Positions 25,492 through 39,097 are shown, numbered from the stretch's first letter. The stretch is DNA of 64,000 nucleotides from Elioraea sp964533585 (GCA_964533585.1 CAZHMM010000001.1:1-64000); one strand, 5' to 3'. The notes: generated by a model not told the origin, from the sequence alone. Made by a program: numbers and translations.

Positions 25492-26375
25492 GGGTCGTTG
25501 TCTTGCGCGCCCTTGCGGCGGTGCTTCGCGCTCTCCTCCTCGACGAAGCCTGGGTCGAGATCGAAGACGATGCGCTGCGCGCCGGCCAGCGCGAGGAAGC
25601 GCCTGCCGCGCGCGCGGCCGATCAGCGTCAGTCCTGCCTGGCGCGCGAGCTCGACGCCCCAAGCGGTGAAGCCCGAGCGGCTGACCAGGATCGGGATGCC
25701 CATCTGCACGGTCTTGATCACCATCTCCGAGGTCAGCCGGCCGGTGGTGTAGAAGATCTTGTCGCCCGGCTCGACACCATGGCGGAACATGTAGCCGGCG
25801 ATCTTGTCCACCGCGTTGTGCCGGCCGACATCCTCCATGTAGACCAGCGGATGATCCTCGTGGCAGAGCACGCAGCCATGGATCGCGCCCGCCTCGAGAT
25901 ACAGGCTCGGCATGGTGTTGATCGCGTGGGTGAGGCGATAGAGCCAGCTCGTCCGCAGTTCCGCGTCCGGAAGCCGGACGCGTTCGAACCGCTCCATCAG
26001 GTCGCCGAACGCGGTGCCCTGCGCGCAGCCCGAGGTGAGGGTCTTCTTCTTCAGCTTCTGCTGGTAGTCGGTCGCGCGCGCGGTGCGCACGACCACGACG
26101 TCAAGTTCCTCGTCGTGCTCGACGCCCGTCACCTCATCGTCCGGGCGCAGCATGTTCTGGTTCAGCAGGTAGCCGAGCGCGAGATACTCGGGGAAGTCGC
26201 CGATCGTCATCATCGTGACGATCTCCTGCCCGTTCAGGAACAGCGTCAGCGGCCGCTCGACCGTGACGCTGGTCTCGACGGCGGTGCCCGTGTGGTCTAT
26301 CCCGCGCACGCGCCGTGTGAGGCGCGGGTCCGTCGGGTCGGGGACGATCAGCGGAGCGTCCGCGTTGGTCTCCAT
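25488..26375 (-). CDS. fdhD: Formate dehydrogenase accessory sulfurtransferase FdhD
   Basis: 295 residues with FdhD blocks: ERPLTLFLNG, MTIGDFPEYLALGYL, TSGCAQGTAFGDL, AGAIHGCVLCHEDHPLVYMEDVGRHNAVDK and TTGRLTSEMV. It transfers sulfur to the Mo-bisMGD cofactor of formate dehydrogenase. The sulfur-carrying loop reads SGCAQGT with a single Cys rather than the CxxC of E. coli, as in other alphaproteobacteria. It is divergent from the SDR gene, 52 bp apart. Confidence 0.93.
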   Translation of the reverse strand: METNADAPLIVPDPTDPRLTRRVRGIDHTGTAVETSVTVERPLTLFLNGQEIVTMMTIGDFPEYLALGYLLNQNMLRPDDEVTGVEHDEELDVVVVRTARATDYQQKLKKKTLTSGCAQGTAFGDLMERFERVRLPDAELRTSWLYRLTHAINTMPSLYLEAGAIHGCVLCHEDHPLVYMEDVGRHNAVDKIAGYMFRHGVEPGDKIFYTTGRLTSEMVIKTVQMGIPILVSRSGFTAWGVELARQAGLTLIGRARGRRFLALAGAQRIVFDLDPGFVEEESAKHRRKGAQDNDP

Positions 26376-26427
26376 GAACCGAAGATGTGGCCCCGGAACA
26401 TCGGCATCAAGAGTTCGGGGAGGCGGC

Positions 26428-27210
26428 ATGGCAGATCGACTGCTCGGCAAGGTGGCGCTGGTCACGGGCGCCGCATCGGGGATCGGCCGGGCGATCGCGC
26501 TGCGCTTCGCGCGCGAAGGCGCGATCGTCGTGATCGCGGACATCACCGAGACGGTGCGCGAGGGCGGCGAGCCGACCCGCGCGATCCTGGAACGCGAAGG
26601 CCGGCCGGTGGTGTTCCGGCGGACCGACGTCTCGAACGAAGCCGAGGCCGAGGCGGCGGTGGCGGCGGCGGTGGACCGGTTCGGCCGGCTCGACATCCTG
26701 GTGAACAACGCGATCGGCGGTGCGCGGGGAGGGCGGTTCACCGACACCACGCTCGAAGAGTGGAGTGCCACCCTTGCGGTCGGCATCACCGGGGTGTTCC
26801 TGATGAGCCGCGCAGCCGTGCGTCAGATGCTGACGCAGGCGGCCGGCGAGGAGGGGGTGCGCGGCCGGATCGTCAATATCGGCAGCCAGCACGGCATGGT
26901 GGCCGCGCCAGAGGACGTCGCCTATGGCGTGGCCAAGGCCGGCACGAACTACATCACGCGTCAGGTCGCGGTCGACTATGCCAAGGACGGGATCGTCTGC
27001 AACGGGGTCGCGCCGGGCAAGATCCTCACGGGCAAGACCGGCCGCGCGGTCGAGCCGCGCTGGCTCGACTACAGCCACCTGCGCACGCCCTGGCCGCGGC
27101 TCGGCCGCGGCGAGGACGTCGCCAACGCCGCGCTGTTCCTCGCCTCGGACGAGGCGACCTACATCACCGGCGAGGTGTTGATGGTGGATGGCGGCTGGAT
27201 GGCCTATTGA
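26428..27210 (+). CDS. Short-chain dehydrogenase/reductase
   Basis: 260 residues with the classical SDR features: TGAASGIG (13-20) for NAD(P) binding, VNNAIGG, the catalytic Ser (NIGSQHG) and YGVAKAG (Tyr and Lys), and a C-terminal FLASDEATYITGEVLMVDGGWMAY. The Asp in VVIADIT after the second strand favours NAD. The substrate is unknown. ATG 26428 follows GGGAGG. The GNAT-MutT gene follows with 55 bp. Confidence 0.92.
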   Translation: MADRLLGKVALVTGAASGIGRAIALRFAREGAIVVIADITETVREGGEPTRAILEREGRPVVFRRTDVSNEAEAEAAVAAAVDRFGRLDILVNNAIGGARGGRFTDTTLEEWSATLAVGITGVFLMSRAAVRQMLTQAAGEEGVRGRIVNIGSQHGMVAAPEDVAYGVAKAGTNYITRQVAVDYAKDGIVCNGVAPGKILTGKTGRAVEPRWLDYSHLRTPWPRLGRGEDVANAALFLASDEATYITGEVLMVDGGWMAY

Positions 27211-27265
27211 GGCCGCCACTCCCGCCGGTGTGGACCGTGCGGTGGCCGCCCGCTACATCCCGCTC

Positions 27266-28258
27266 ATGCCCGCCGCCGAGTCCGATGCTGGCTTCGCGCC
27301 GCTCCTGAGCGAGCGGCTGCGGCTGCGCGCGATCACGCCCGATGACGCCGCCGCGCTGCACCGGCTGATCAACGACTGGGACGTCGCGCGCATGCTGGGC
27401 GGCGTGCCGTTTCCCTATCCGCGCGAGGAACTCGCCGCCTGGATTGCGGCCGCCTCCGCCGACCTCGCCTCCGGCCGCGCGTGGCACCTCGTCATCACCG
27501 GCCGCGAGGAGGAGCATCCGGTGGGCGTGATCGGGCTGACCCGCGAGGACGCGCGGACGGCGCGGCTCGGCTACTGGATCGGCCGGCGCTACTGGGGGCA
27601 TGGCGTCGCCTCCGAGGCGGCCGGCCGGATGGTGCAGTTCGCGTTCGGCCGGCTGGGGCTCGACACGCTCACCGCCTATGTCGCCGACGACAACGATGCC
27701 TCGGCGCGGGTGCTCGCCAGGCACGGCTTCCGCTTCACGCATGAGGCCGAGCACGATTTCCGCTCGCGCGGCGGCGCGTTCCCGGTGCGCTGGTTCCGCC
27801 TGACGCGCGCCGACGTGATGAAGGCATCCGGCCATGGCGAGGCCACGCCTGGCGCCGCGCGGCCGATCGTGCTGGTCGCGGCGGTGGCGCTGATCGACGC
27901 CGATGGCCGCGTGCTGCTCGCGCGCCGCCCGGAAGGCAAGGCGCTCGCCGGGCTGTGGGAGTTCCCGGGCGGCAAGCTGGCGGAGGGCGAGACGCCCGAG
28001 GCGGCGCTGATCCGCGAACTGAAGGAGGAGCTCGGCATCGATGTCTCGGCCGCCTGCCTCGCGCCCTTCGCCTTCGCGAGCCACGCCTACGAAACGTTCC
28101 ATCTGCTGATGCCGCTCTATCTGTGCCGGCGCTGGCAGGGCGAGGTCGCGCCGCGCGAGGGCCAGGAGCTCGCCTGGGTGCGGCCGATGCGGCTCGCCGA
28201 CTATCCGATGCCGCCGGCGGATGTGCCGCTGGTGGCGCAGCTTCGCGACTTCCTCTAG
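27266..28258 (+). CDS. Bifunctional GNAT N-acetyltransferase / MutT Nudix hydrolase fusion
   Basis: 330 residues in one uninterrupted frame. Residues ~10-180 are a RimJ/RimL-type GNAT domain (LSERLRLRAITPDDAAALHRLI, LGYWIGRRYWGHGVASEA as acetyl-CoA site, LGLDTLTAYVADDNDASARVLARHGF). After a short linker, residues ~200-330 are a MutT domain with a full Nudix box, G-x5-E-x7-REL-x-EELG, starting near residue 236. The second half should remove oxidised dNTPs; the first may acetylate a protein or small molecule. The domain pair is known in related alphaproteobacteria. An in-frame ATG near the linker could also give a MutT-only product. Confidence 0.88.
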   Translation: MPAAESDAGFAPLLSERLRLRAITPDDAAALHRLINDWDVARMLGGVPFPYPREELAAWIAAASADLASGRAWHLVITGREEEHPVGVIGLTREDARTARLGYWIGRRYWGHGVASEAAGRMVQFAFGRLGLDTLTAYVADDNDASARVLARHGFRFTHEAEHDFRSRGGAFPVRWFRLTRADVMKASGHGEATPGAARPIVLVAAVALIDADGRVLLARRPEGKALAGLWEFPGGKLAEGETPEAALIRELKEELGIDVSAACLAPFAFASHAYETFHLLMPLYLCRRWQGEVAPREGQELAWVRPMRLADYPMPPADVPLVAQLRDFL

Positions 28259-28276
28259 CCCCGCCTGGAGCCCGGT

Positions 28277-29050
28277 ATGACCGCAGACGACCGCCCGACC
28301 GCCGCGCTGATCATCATCGGCGACGAGGTGCTGTCGGGGCGCACGCAGGACGTGAACCTGAAATACCTCGCGAGCCGACTTGGCGAGCTCGGCATTCCGC
28401 TGCGCGAGGCGCGCGTGATCCCGGATGACCGGGCGGTGATCATCGCGACGGTGAACGAGCTGAGGCGCGCCCATACCTATGTCTTCACCACCGGCGGTAT
28501 CGGCCCGACGCATGATGACATCACCAGCGAGTGCGTCGCCGAGGCGTTCGGTCTGGCCTGGGAGCCGCATCCGGAGGCGTGGGAGCTGCTCGCGCGCGAC
28601 TATGCGAGCCGCACCCCACCGGTCGAGTTCAACGCCGCGCGCCAGCGCATGGCGACGATGCCGCGCGGTGCCGCGCTGATCCGCAACGCGGTCTCGGTCG
28701 CGCCCGGCTTCCGGGTGGAGAACGTTCACGTGCTCGCAGGCGTGCCGAAGGTGATGCAGGCGATGTTCGAGGTGATCGCGCCGACGCTCGCGGGCGGGCG
28801 GCCGACCGTCAGCCGCACCGTGCATGCGGTGCGCGCGATGGAGGGGCAGATCGCCGCGGGGCTGGGCGCGATCCAAGACGAGAGTCCCGGGGTTTCGCTC
28901 GGTTCCTATCCCTACTACCGCTCGGCCGGGGGAGGGGTGGCGATCGTCGCGCGCGGCACCGACGTCGCCGCGGTGGACGCCGCCGCCGAGAAGGTGCGGG
29001 CGCTGTTCCGTGGGCTCGGCTTCGAGCCGCGCGACGGCGAGCCCGACTAA
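28277..29050 (+). CDS. CinA-like molybdopterin-binding domain protein
   Basis: 257 residues with the MoCF-binding/CinA N-domain: ALIIIGDEVLSGRTQDVNLKYLASRL, VFTTGGIGPTHDDIT (the MPT-binding motif GGxGPTxDD) and NVHVLAGVPKVMQAMF. The CinA C-terminal NMN amidohydrolase domain is absent. In CinA this domain hydrolyses ADP-ribose; here the reaction is unproven. It ends 4 bp past the convergent arfB stop. Confidence 0.88.
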   Translation: MTADDRPTAALIIIGDEVLSGRTQDVNLKYLASRLGELGIPLREARVIPDDRAVIIATVNELRRAHTYVFTTGGIGPTHDDITSECVAEAFGLAWEPHPEAWELLARDYASRTPPVEFNAARQRMATMPRGAALIRNAVSVAPGFRVENVHVLAGVPKVMQAMFEVIAPTLAGGRPTVSRTVHAVRAMEGQIAAGLGAIQDESPGVSLGSYPYYRSAGGGVAIVARGTDVAAVDAAAEKVRALFRGLGFEPRDGEPD

Positions 29051-29484
29051 TCGGCGGTCGGTTTCGCGCGCATCGCCTTGGTGCGGGCGCGCCGCACCTT
29101 GCCCTCGACCCGGCGCTGCTTCGAGGCGAGAGTCGGTCGTGTCGGGCGGCGCGGCACCGGCGGCTCGGCCGCGTCGCGGAGGATCGCGACGAGGCGGGCG
29201 AGCGCGTCCTCGCGGTTGCGCGGCTGATCGCGGAAGCGCTGCGCGCTGATCACGATGACGCCCTCGTTGGTCAGCCGCCGCCCGGCGATGCGTGCGGCGC
29301 GCGTCTTCACCGCCGCCGGCAGCGAGGGGCTGTTCGCAAGATCAAAGCGCAGCTCGACGGCCGAGGAGACCTTGTTGACGTTCTGCCCGCCCGGTCCGCC
29401 GGCGCGCACGAAGGTCTCGGTGATCTCGTCGCGATCGATCGCAAGGCCGGGCGCGATGGCGATCCTGCCGTCGTCCTCGGCCAT
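29047..29484 (-). CDS. arfB: Alternative ribosome-rescue factor ArfB (YaeJ)
   Basis: 145 residues. GGQ is at 32-34 in AGGPGGQNVNKVSSAVELRFDL, the peptidyl-tRNA hydrolysis motif shared with release factors, and the C-terminal ~35 residues are the basic tail (KQRRVEGKVRRARTKAMRAK) that enters the empty mRNA channel. It has no codon-recognition domain. It releases nascent chains from ribosomes stalled without a stop codon. It follows the hydroxyacid dehydrogenase gene with a 5-bp gap. Confidence 0.94.
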   Translation of the reverse strand: MAEDDGRIAIAPGLAIDRDEITETFVRAGGPGGQNVNKVSSAVELRFDLANSPSLPAAVKTRAARIAGRRLTNEGVIVISAQRFRDQPRNREDALARLVAILRDAAEPPVPRRPTRPTLASKQRRVEGKVRRARTKAMRAKPTAD

Positions 29485-29489
29485 CGGGC

Positions 29490-30452
29490 TCAGGCCGCGC
29501 GCAGCAGACGCACCGGTGCGCCCGCGCGCCAGGCGGCGATGCATTCGACCATGTCCTCGTAGAACACGCTGTAGGTGCCTTCGGTGACAAAGCCGAGATG
29601 CGGCGCGAGCACGACGTTGTCGAGCGTGCGCAGCGGATGCTCGGCCGGCAACGGCTCGACGTCGTACACGTCGAGGCCGGCGCCGGCGATGCGTTCCTCG
29701 CGCAGTGCGGCGATCAGCGCCGCCTCGTCGACGATCGGCCCGCGCGACGTGTTCACCAGGAACGCCGATGGCTTCATGAGCGCGAGTTCCGTCGCACCGA
29801 CCAGCCCGCGTGTCCGCTCGCCGAGCACGAGGTGGACCGAAACGACGTCCGCCTCGCGGAACAGCGTCTCCTTGGAGACATGGCTCACGCCGGCGGCTTC
29901 GGCGCGCTCGGGCGTCAGATTCGCGCTCCAGGCGAGCACGCGCATGCCGAGCGCGCTGCCGAGTTCGGCCATGCGCTTGCCCATCCGTCCGAGGCCGAGC
30001 AGGCCGAGCGTGCGGCCGTGCAGCGTCATCCCGACCGTGCGCTGCCAGAGCCCCTGCCGCATGCCGCGATCCTCGAAGGCGAGGCGGCGCGCGCAGGCGA
30101 TCATCAGTCCAAGCGCAAGCTCGGTGGTGGCGTAGTAGGAGTCGCCGCCGCGGGTGTGCGTCACCGTGACGCCGCGCGCCTCGGCCGCGGCCAGGTCGAG
30201 GGTGCGGTTGTGCGCCCCCGTCACCACGATCAGCTTCAGCTTCGGCAGGCGCGCGATCAGCTCGGCCGGCATCGCCATGCGCTCGCGCAGCAGGCAGATC
30301 ACGTCGAACCCGGCGAGCGCGTCGGCCGCCTGCTCGACAGTCGTAAGGTTGCGGTCGAACACCGTCACCCGGCAATCCGCGCCCAGACGCGACCAATCGG
30401 CCATGGACAGGGCCACGCGCTGGTAGTCGTCCAGCACGGCGATCTCGATCAT
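29490..30452 (-). CDS. D-2-hydroxyacid dehydrogenase family protein
   Basis: 320 residues with the dinucleotide site GLLGLGRMGKRMAELG, and the catalytic triad residues Arg (NTSRGPIVDE), Glu (DVYDVEPLP) and His (APHLGFVTEG). These enzymes reduce 2-oxoacids such as glyoxylate, hydroxypyruvate or 3-phosphohydroxypyruvate. The exact substrate cannot be read from the sequence. Because the window also has glycerate kinase, hydroxypyruvate/glyoxylate reduction is a reasonable guess. It lies 58 bp downstream of gltB. Confidence 0.9.
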   Translation of the reverse strand: MIEIAVLDDYQRVALSMADWSRLGADCRVTVFDRNLTTVEQAADALAGFDVICLLRERMAMPAELIARLPKLKLIVVTGAHNRTLDLAAAEARGVTVTHTRGGDSYYATTELALGLMIACARRLAFEDRGMRQGLWQRTVGMTLHGRTLGLLGLGRMGKRMAELGSALGMRVLAWSANLTPERAEAAGVSHVSKETLFREADVVSVHLVLGERTRGLVGATELALMKPSAFLVNTSRGPIVDEAALIAALREERIAGAGLDVYDVEPLPAEHPLRTLDNVVLAPHLGFVTEGTYSVFYEDMVECIAAWRAGAPVRLLRAA

Positions 30453-30510
30453 CAGGCGCTCCTTCGCGACGGTGACACGCCCCGCCCCGTGAACGATCGC
30501 CCCCGTCCGG

Positions 30511-35058
<4,548 letters not shown>

Positions 35059-35069
35059 CGTCGTGCCCC

Positions 35070-35573
35070 TCAGAACCTGATCCCGCGCAACCGCTGGTCG
35101 GCGGCGCGCGCGGCGAGCGCCTCCTCACCGATCTTGCGCAGCCAGTCGCCGCTCGCGCGGTCGAGCTCGAAGGCGACGATCTGCAAGGCGCCCTCCATGC
35201 GCTGGTCGAGATTGAGCTCGAGGAAGCGGCGCATGATGTAGAGCTCCTCGGCGGTGAAGCCGCGCACCAGCGGCTGCACCGCCGCCTCGATCAGCTCGTC
35301 GAGCCGAGCGGCCACCGCCGGCACGATCACCGTCTCGACCGCACGGCGGACATCCTCCTCGCGTGCGGGGTTCTGCTGGTTGAGGTGCTGACGCAGCCCC
35401 TCTGCCATTGCCGGCATGCTTTCCATCAGCTGGTCGCGCAGTCCGGCCGCGAGCACCAGCGCTTTCGCCTCGGCCTGCGCGGTCGGTGCGGGCTGGCCGG
35501 GCTGCACCGTCTGGGCGTGCGCGCCCTGAACGAGCCCGAGGGCAAGGGTGAGGATCAGCAGGCTACGGCGCAT
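35070..35573 (-). CDS. DUF2059 domain-containing secreted protein
   Basis: 167 residues with a signal peptide (RRSLLILTLALGLVQGAHAQ) and a helical mature part; the YxxMRRFLEL-like segment (IMRRFLELNLDQRM) near the end is characteristic of DUF2059. Function unknown, periplasmic. It sits between gltD (stop 5 bp upstream of its start) and gltB (start 11 bp after its stop), so it is part of the glutamate synthase transcript. Confidence 0.8.
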   Translation of the reverse strand: MRRSLLILTLALGLVQGAHAQTVQPGQPAPTAQAEAKALVLAAGLRDQLMESMPAMAEGLRQHLNQQNPAREEDVRRAVETVIVPAVAARLDELIEAAVQPLVRGFTAEELYIMRRFLELNLDQRMEGALQIVAFELDRASGDWLRKIGEEALAARAADQRLRGIRF

Positions 35574-35578
35574 GGGGA

Positions 35579-37048
35579 TCACTCCGCGGCAACGGCGAGG
35601 GGGCGTGCCGCCGTCGCCTGTACGTAACGATGGATTCCGGTCGCGGCATCGCGGCCGTCGCGGATCGCCCAGACCACCAGCGAGGCGCCGCGCACGATAT
35701 CTCCGGCGGCGAACACCCCGGGCAGCGAGGTCATCATCGTGCGGTGCTCGATCTTCAGCGTGCCCCAGCGCGTCAGCGCGAGCTCGGGTGCGTTGAACAT
35801 TCCGGGCAGGTCCTCCGGGTCGAAGCCGAGCGCCTTGATGACGAGATCCGCCTCGAGCGTGAACGAGGAGCCCGGGATCGGCTCGACCTGCTGGCGGCCG
35901 GTGGCGTCGGGCAGACCGAGATGCATGCGCACCGCGCGCACGCCGGCGACGTGCCGGCCTCCCCTGCCGGCGGAACCGGCCCCCGAATCCAGGAAGGCCT
36001 CGGGCGCGGAGAGCCAGACGAACTCCACGCCCTCCTCCTCGGCGTGCTTCACCTCGCGCATCGAGCCCGGCATGTTCGCCCGGTCGCGCCGGTAGAGGCA
36101 CCGCACCGAGGTGGCACCCTGGCGCACGGCGGTGCGCACGCAGTCCATCGCGGTGTCGCCGCCGCCGATCACCACGACGCGCTTGCCGGCGGCGTTCAGC
36201 CGGCCATCGTCGAACGCCGTCACCTCATCGCCGAGACCCTTGCGGTTCGAGGCGGTGAGATAGTCGAGCGCCGGCACGATGCCGGCGAGCCCCGCGCCGG
36301 GGCCGCCGATGTCGCGGGGCTTGTAGACGCCGGTCGCGATCAGCACGGCGTCGTGGCGCGCGCGCAACTCGTCGAGGCTGACATCCTCGCCGACCGCGCA
36401 GTTCAGGTGGAAAACGATCCCGGCAGCGCGGAACTGCTCCCAGCGTCGCAGCACGACCGGCTTCTCCAGCTTGAAGTTGGGGATGCCGTAGATCATCAGC
36501 CCGCCGGCGCGGTCGTAGCGGTCGTAGATGTGCACGGCGTAGCCCTTGCGGCGCAGCTGCTCGGCCGCGGCCAGGCCGGCGGGTCCCGCGCCGACGATGC
36601 CGACACTGTGCGGCAGCTCCCGCAGTGGCTTGGGCGGCGCGATCCAGCCGCGCTCCCAGGCGGTGTCGGTGATGTACTTCTCGACCGCGCCGATGGTGAC
36701 GCTCTCGAAGCCCTTCTCGATGACGCAGTTGCCCTCGCAGAGCCGGTCCTGCGGGCAGATCCGGCCGCAGATCTCCGGGAAGGTGTTGGTGGAGGCGGCG
36801 ATCTCGTAGGCCTCCTCGAGCCGCCCTTCCGCGGTGAGCTTGAGCCAGTCGGGGATGTTGTTCCCGAGCGGACAGTGCACCTGGCAGAACGGCACGCCGC
36901 ACTGGCTGCACCGGCTGGCCTGTTCGACGGCGCGGTCGGCGGCGAACTCGCGATAGATCTCGTCCCAATCACCGCGCCGTGCCGCGGCGGCGCGCTTGTC
37001 GGGCGTGCGCTGCGGCGTGGAGACGAATTTCAGCATCCGCTCGGCCAT
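35579..37048 (-). CDS. gltD: Glutamate synthase small subunit
   Basis: 489 residues from ATG 37048. The N-terminal domain has two 4Fe-4S cysteine sets (CSQCGVPFCQVHCP and CGRICPQDRLCEGNC), followed by FAD- and NADPH-binding Rossmann folds (GIVGAGPAGLAAAEQL; VVIGGGDTAMD) and the C-terminal GVFAAGDIVRGASLVV. It passes electrons from NADPH to GltB. The frame has another ATG at 37066, but homology to other GltD proteins starts at MAERMLKF, and a GGGGA lies just before the later start. Confidence 0.95.
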   Translation of the reverse strand: MAERMLKFVSTPQRTPDKRAAAARRGDWDEIYREFAADRAVEQASRCSQCGVPFCQVHCPLGNNIPDWLKLTAEGRLEEAYEIAASTNTFPEICGRICPQDRLCEGNCVIEKGFESVTIGAVEKYITDTAWERGWIAPPKPLRELPHSVGIVGAGPAGLAAAEQLRRKGYAVHIYDRYDRAGGLMIYGIPNFKLEKPVVLRRWEQFRAAGIVFHLNCAVGEDVSLDELRARHDAVLIATGVYKPRDIGGPGAGLAGIVPALDYLTASNRKGLGDEVTAFDDGRLNAAGKRVVVIGGGDTAMDCVRTAVRQGATSVRCLYRRDRANMPGSMREVKHAEEEGVEFVWLSAPEAFLDSGAGSAGRGGRHVAGVRAVRMHLGLPDATGRQQVEPIPGSSFTLEADLVIKALGFDPEDLPGMFNAPELALTRWGTLKIEHRTMMTSLPGVFAAGDIVRGASLVVWAIRDGRDAATGIHRYVQATAARPLAVAAE

Positions 37049-37256
37049 GGGGTCCCCGTGTGACATGCGCTGGGCGTTTCCGGCACACGGCCCGAGCGGC
37101 GGGGGCGCTTATACGGTGCCTTTGGGGGCTTGGCGAGGCGGAATCAGCAGATTGAGTCCGCATTGGACCTAATAGCCTGCGCCCCGTCTCGAGAGCTGTC
37201 CTGACCGCGCGGACGTTTCGGCTCCGTCAGTGGCAAAAGGTCCGAAGCGGGCTAAA

Positions 37257-38213
37257 TCAGGCGGCCACGACGCGCGCCGCCCCACGCCGCCGGAACCGGC
37301 CCAGGTAGCCTGGCACGATCGCCTCCACCGCTTTCGGCAGAATGCCGAGATCCGCGAGCGTCAGCGCGCCAGGGGCGACCACGTTGTCCGTCTGCAGCAG
37401 CAGCAGCTGATCGCGGGTCAGTGGCGGGTTGGGCAGGAGTTCGAAGAACCGGGCCTGCAGCCGTCCGACCGACCAGGGCAGCGGCAGCAGCAGCCGCCGG
37501 CGGCCGGTGAGGCGCAGGATGGCGTCGAGCAGCTCGCGGAAGCTGTAGACGCGCGGACCGCCGAGCTCGTAGGTGCGGCCCGCAGCATCGGCGCGGTCGA
37601 GCGCGGCCATCACCGCGTCCGCGACGTCGCCGACATAGACCGGCTGGAACTTCGTCTCGCCCCCGCCATACAGCGGCAGGGCAGGGAAGAATTGGGCCAG
37701 GGCTGCGAAGCGGTTGAAGAACGCGTCCTCGGGTCCGAACACGATCGAGGGGCGCAGCACGGTTGCGGCCGGGAACGCCTCCCGCACGGTCTGCTCGCCC
37801 TCCGCCTTGGTGCGCGCGTAGGCTGACGGGCTCGTCGGATCGGCGCCGATCGCCGAGAGCTGCACCAGCGCCCGCGCCCCGGATGCCGCGGCTGCCCGGC
37901 CGATCCGCCCCGGCGCCTCGCCCTGGATCGCCTTGAACGTGGCCTTGCGCGTCTCGTGCAGGATGCCGACCAGGTTGATGACGACCTCGGCGCCGGAAAC
38001 CACCGCCGCCACGCCCGCATCGTCGGTGACCGACACGCCGACCGGCACGATCTGGCCCGGCGCGCCCATTGGCTTGAGGAACAGCGCCGCCTCGGGATCG
38101 CGCACCGCGACGCGCACGATATGCCCGCGTTCGGCCAGCCGCTTGACCACATAGCGCCCGATGAAGCCCGAGCCGCCGAACACCGTCGCGACCTTGCGCC
38201 CGCCCGCCTGCAT
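37257..38213 (-). CDS. NAD(P)-binding protein, complex I NDUFA9-like family
   Basis: 318 residues, atypical SDR fold with ATVFGGSGFIGRYVVKRLAERGH at the N-terminus, INLVGIL, and the SAIGADPTSPSAYARTKAEGE region, followed by VYVGDVADAV. It matches the bacterial NDUFA9-like group, linked to ubiquinone biosynthesis or complex I in alphaproteobacteria. ATG 38213 is chosen because GGGAG lies 8 bp upstream; ATG 38246 would add 11 residues. Confidence 0.87.
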   Translation of the reverse strand: MQAGGRKVATVFGGSGFIGRYVVKRLAERGHIVRVAVRDPEAALFLKPMGAPGQIVPVGVSVTDDAGVAAVVSGAEVVINLVGILHETRKATFKAIQGEAPGRIGRAAAASGARALVQLSAIGADPTSPSAYARTKAEGEQTVREAFPAATVLRPSIVFGPEDAFFNRFAALAQFFPALPLYGGGETKFQPVYVGDVADAVMAALDRADAAGRTYELGGPRVYSFRELLDAILRLTGRRRLLLPLPWSVGRLQARFFELLPNPPLTRDQLLLLQTDNVVAPGALTLADLGILPKAVEAIVPGYLGRFRRRGAARVVAA

Positions 38214-38285
38214 GACCTGCTCCCGAAGCTGATGGCGCTTCTGCATTAGGGGCTGGCGCGCCCCGCCACAAGCCGCGCGGCGGCG

Positions 38286-38314
38286 TTGACGCGCGGGGTG
38301 GCGGGCGCTAATGC
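38286..38314 (+). promoter_or_regulatory. Sigma-70-type promoter of tRNA-Leu
   Basis: TTGACG (38286-38291) and TAATGC (38309-38314) are separated by exactly 17 bp. Initiation would fall near 38321, about 16 nt before the tRNA, the same arrangement as for tRNA-Val. Confidence 0.65.
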
Positions 38315-38336
38315 TCCGCGCCTCGCCGCACCCGGA

Positions 38337-38423
38337 GCCCAGGTGGCGGAATTGGTAGACGCGCAGGTTTCAGGTACCTGTGGCCGCGAGGTCGTGGAAG
38401 TTCGAGTCTTCTCCTGGGCACCA
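38337..38423 (+). tRNA. tRNA-Leu (anticodon CAG)
   Basis: 87 nt with encoded CCA. The acceptor GCCCAGG pairs with CCTGGGC; the anticodon is CAG at 38371-38373; a long variable arm (GGCCGCGAGGTCGT) is typical of class II tRNAs; the T-arm reads GTTCGAGTC. It reads CUG, the dominant leucine codon in this genome. Confidence 0.95.
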
Positions 38424-38446
38424 CTCCCCGCGGCTGCGCGCCCCGC

Positions 38447-39097
38447 ATGGACACGCTGTTCTTGAGCGCAGCCACCATCCACCTGCACCAGCACGACCTG
38501 CCCGAGGGGCTTGATCTCGGCCCGGTGGTCGCGGTGGACACCGAGACGATGGGGCTCAACCCGCATCGCGACCGGCTGTGCCTAGTGCAGCTCTCCGCCG
38601 GCGACGGCACGGCGCATCTGGTGCAGCTCGTCCCCGAGGCGCTCGGCGGGCGCGGCTATGACTGTCCGAACCTGAAGGCGCTGCTCGCGGACCCAGCGCG
38701 GCTGAAGCTGTTCCACTTCGCCCGCTTCGACGTCGCGGTGATCCGCCACTTCCTCGGCGTCGACGCCGCTCCGTGCTGGTGCACCAAGATCGCCGCCAAG
38801 CTGACGCGCACCTTCACCGACCGTCACGGGCTCAAGGATCTCTGCCGCGATCTGCTCGGTGTCGAGCTCTCCAAGCAGCAGCAATCCTCCGACTGGGGCG
38901 CGGTCGAGCTCTCGACCGACCAGCTCGCCTACGCGGCCTCCGACGTGCTGCACCTGCACGGGCTGAGGTCCCGGCTCGAGGGCCTGCTTGCGCGCGAGGG
39001 CCGGCTCGGGCTGGCCGAGGCCTGCTTCCGCTTCCTGCCCGCGCGCGCCGCCCTCGATCTGCTCGGCTACGAGGAGCCTGACCTGTTCGCGCATTGA
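38447..39097 (+). CDS. Ribonuclease D-like 3'-5' exonuclease without HRDC domain
   Basis: 216 residues. The DEDDy exonuclease motifs are complete: VAVDTETMGL (Asp, Glu), HFARFDVAVI (Asp), and QLAYAASDVLHLHGL (Tyr, Asp). Full-length RNase D has ~370 residues with HRDC domains; this is the short alphaproteobacterial form. It probably trims tRNA or other structured RNAs. It begins 24 bp after tRNA-Leu, so a joint transcript is possible. Confidence 0.9.
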   Translation: MDTLFLSAATIHLHQHDLPEGLDLGPVVAVDTETMGLNPHRDRLCLVQLSAGDGTAHLVQLVPEALGGRGYDCPNLKALLADPARLKLFHFARFDVAVIRHFLGVDAAPCWCTKIAAKLTRTFTDRHGLKDLCRDLLGVELSKQQQSSDWGAVELSTDQLAYAASDVLHLHGLRSRLEGLLAREGRLGLAEACFRFLPARAALDLLGYEEPDLFAH

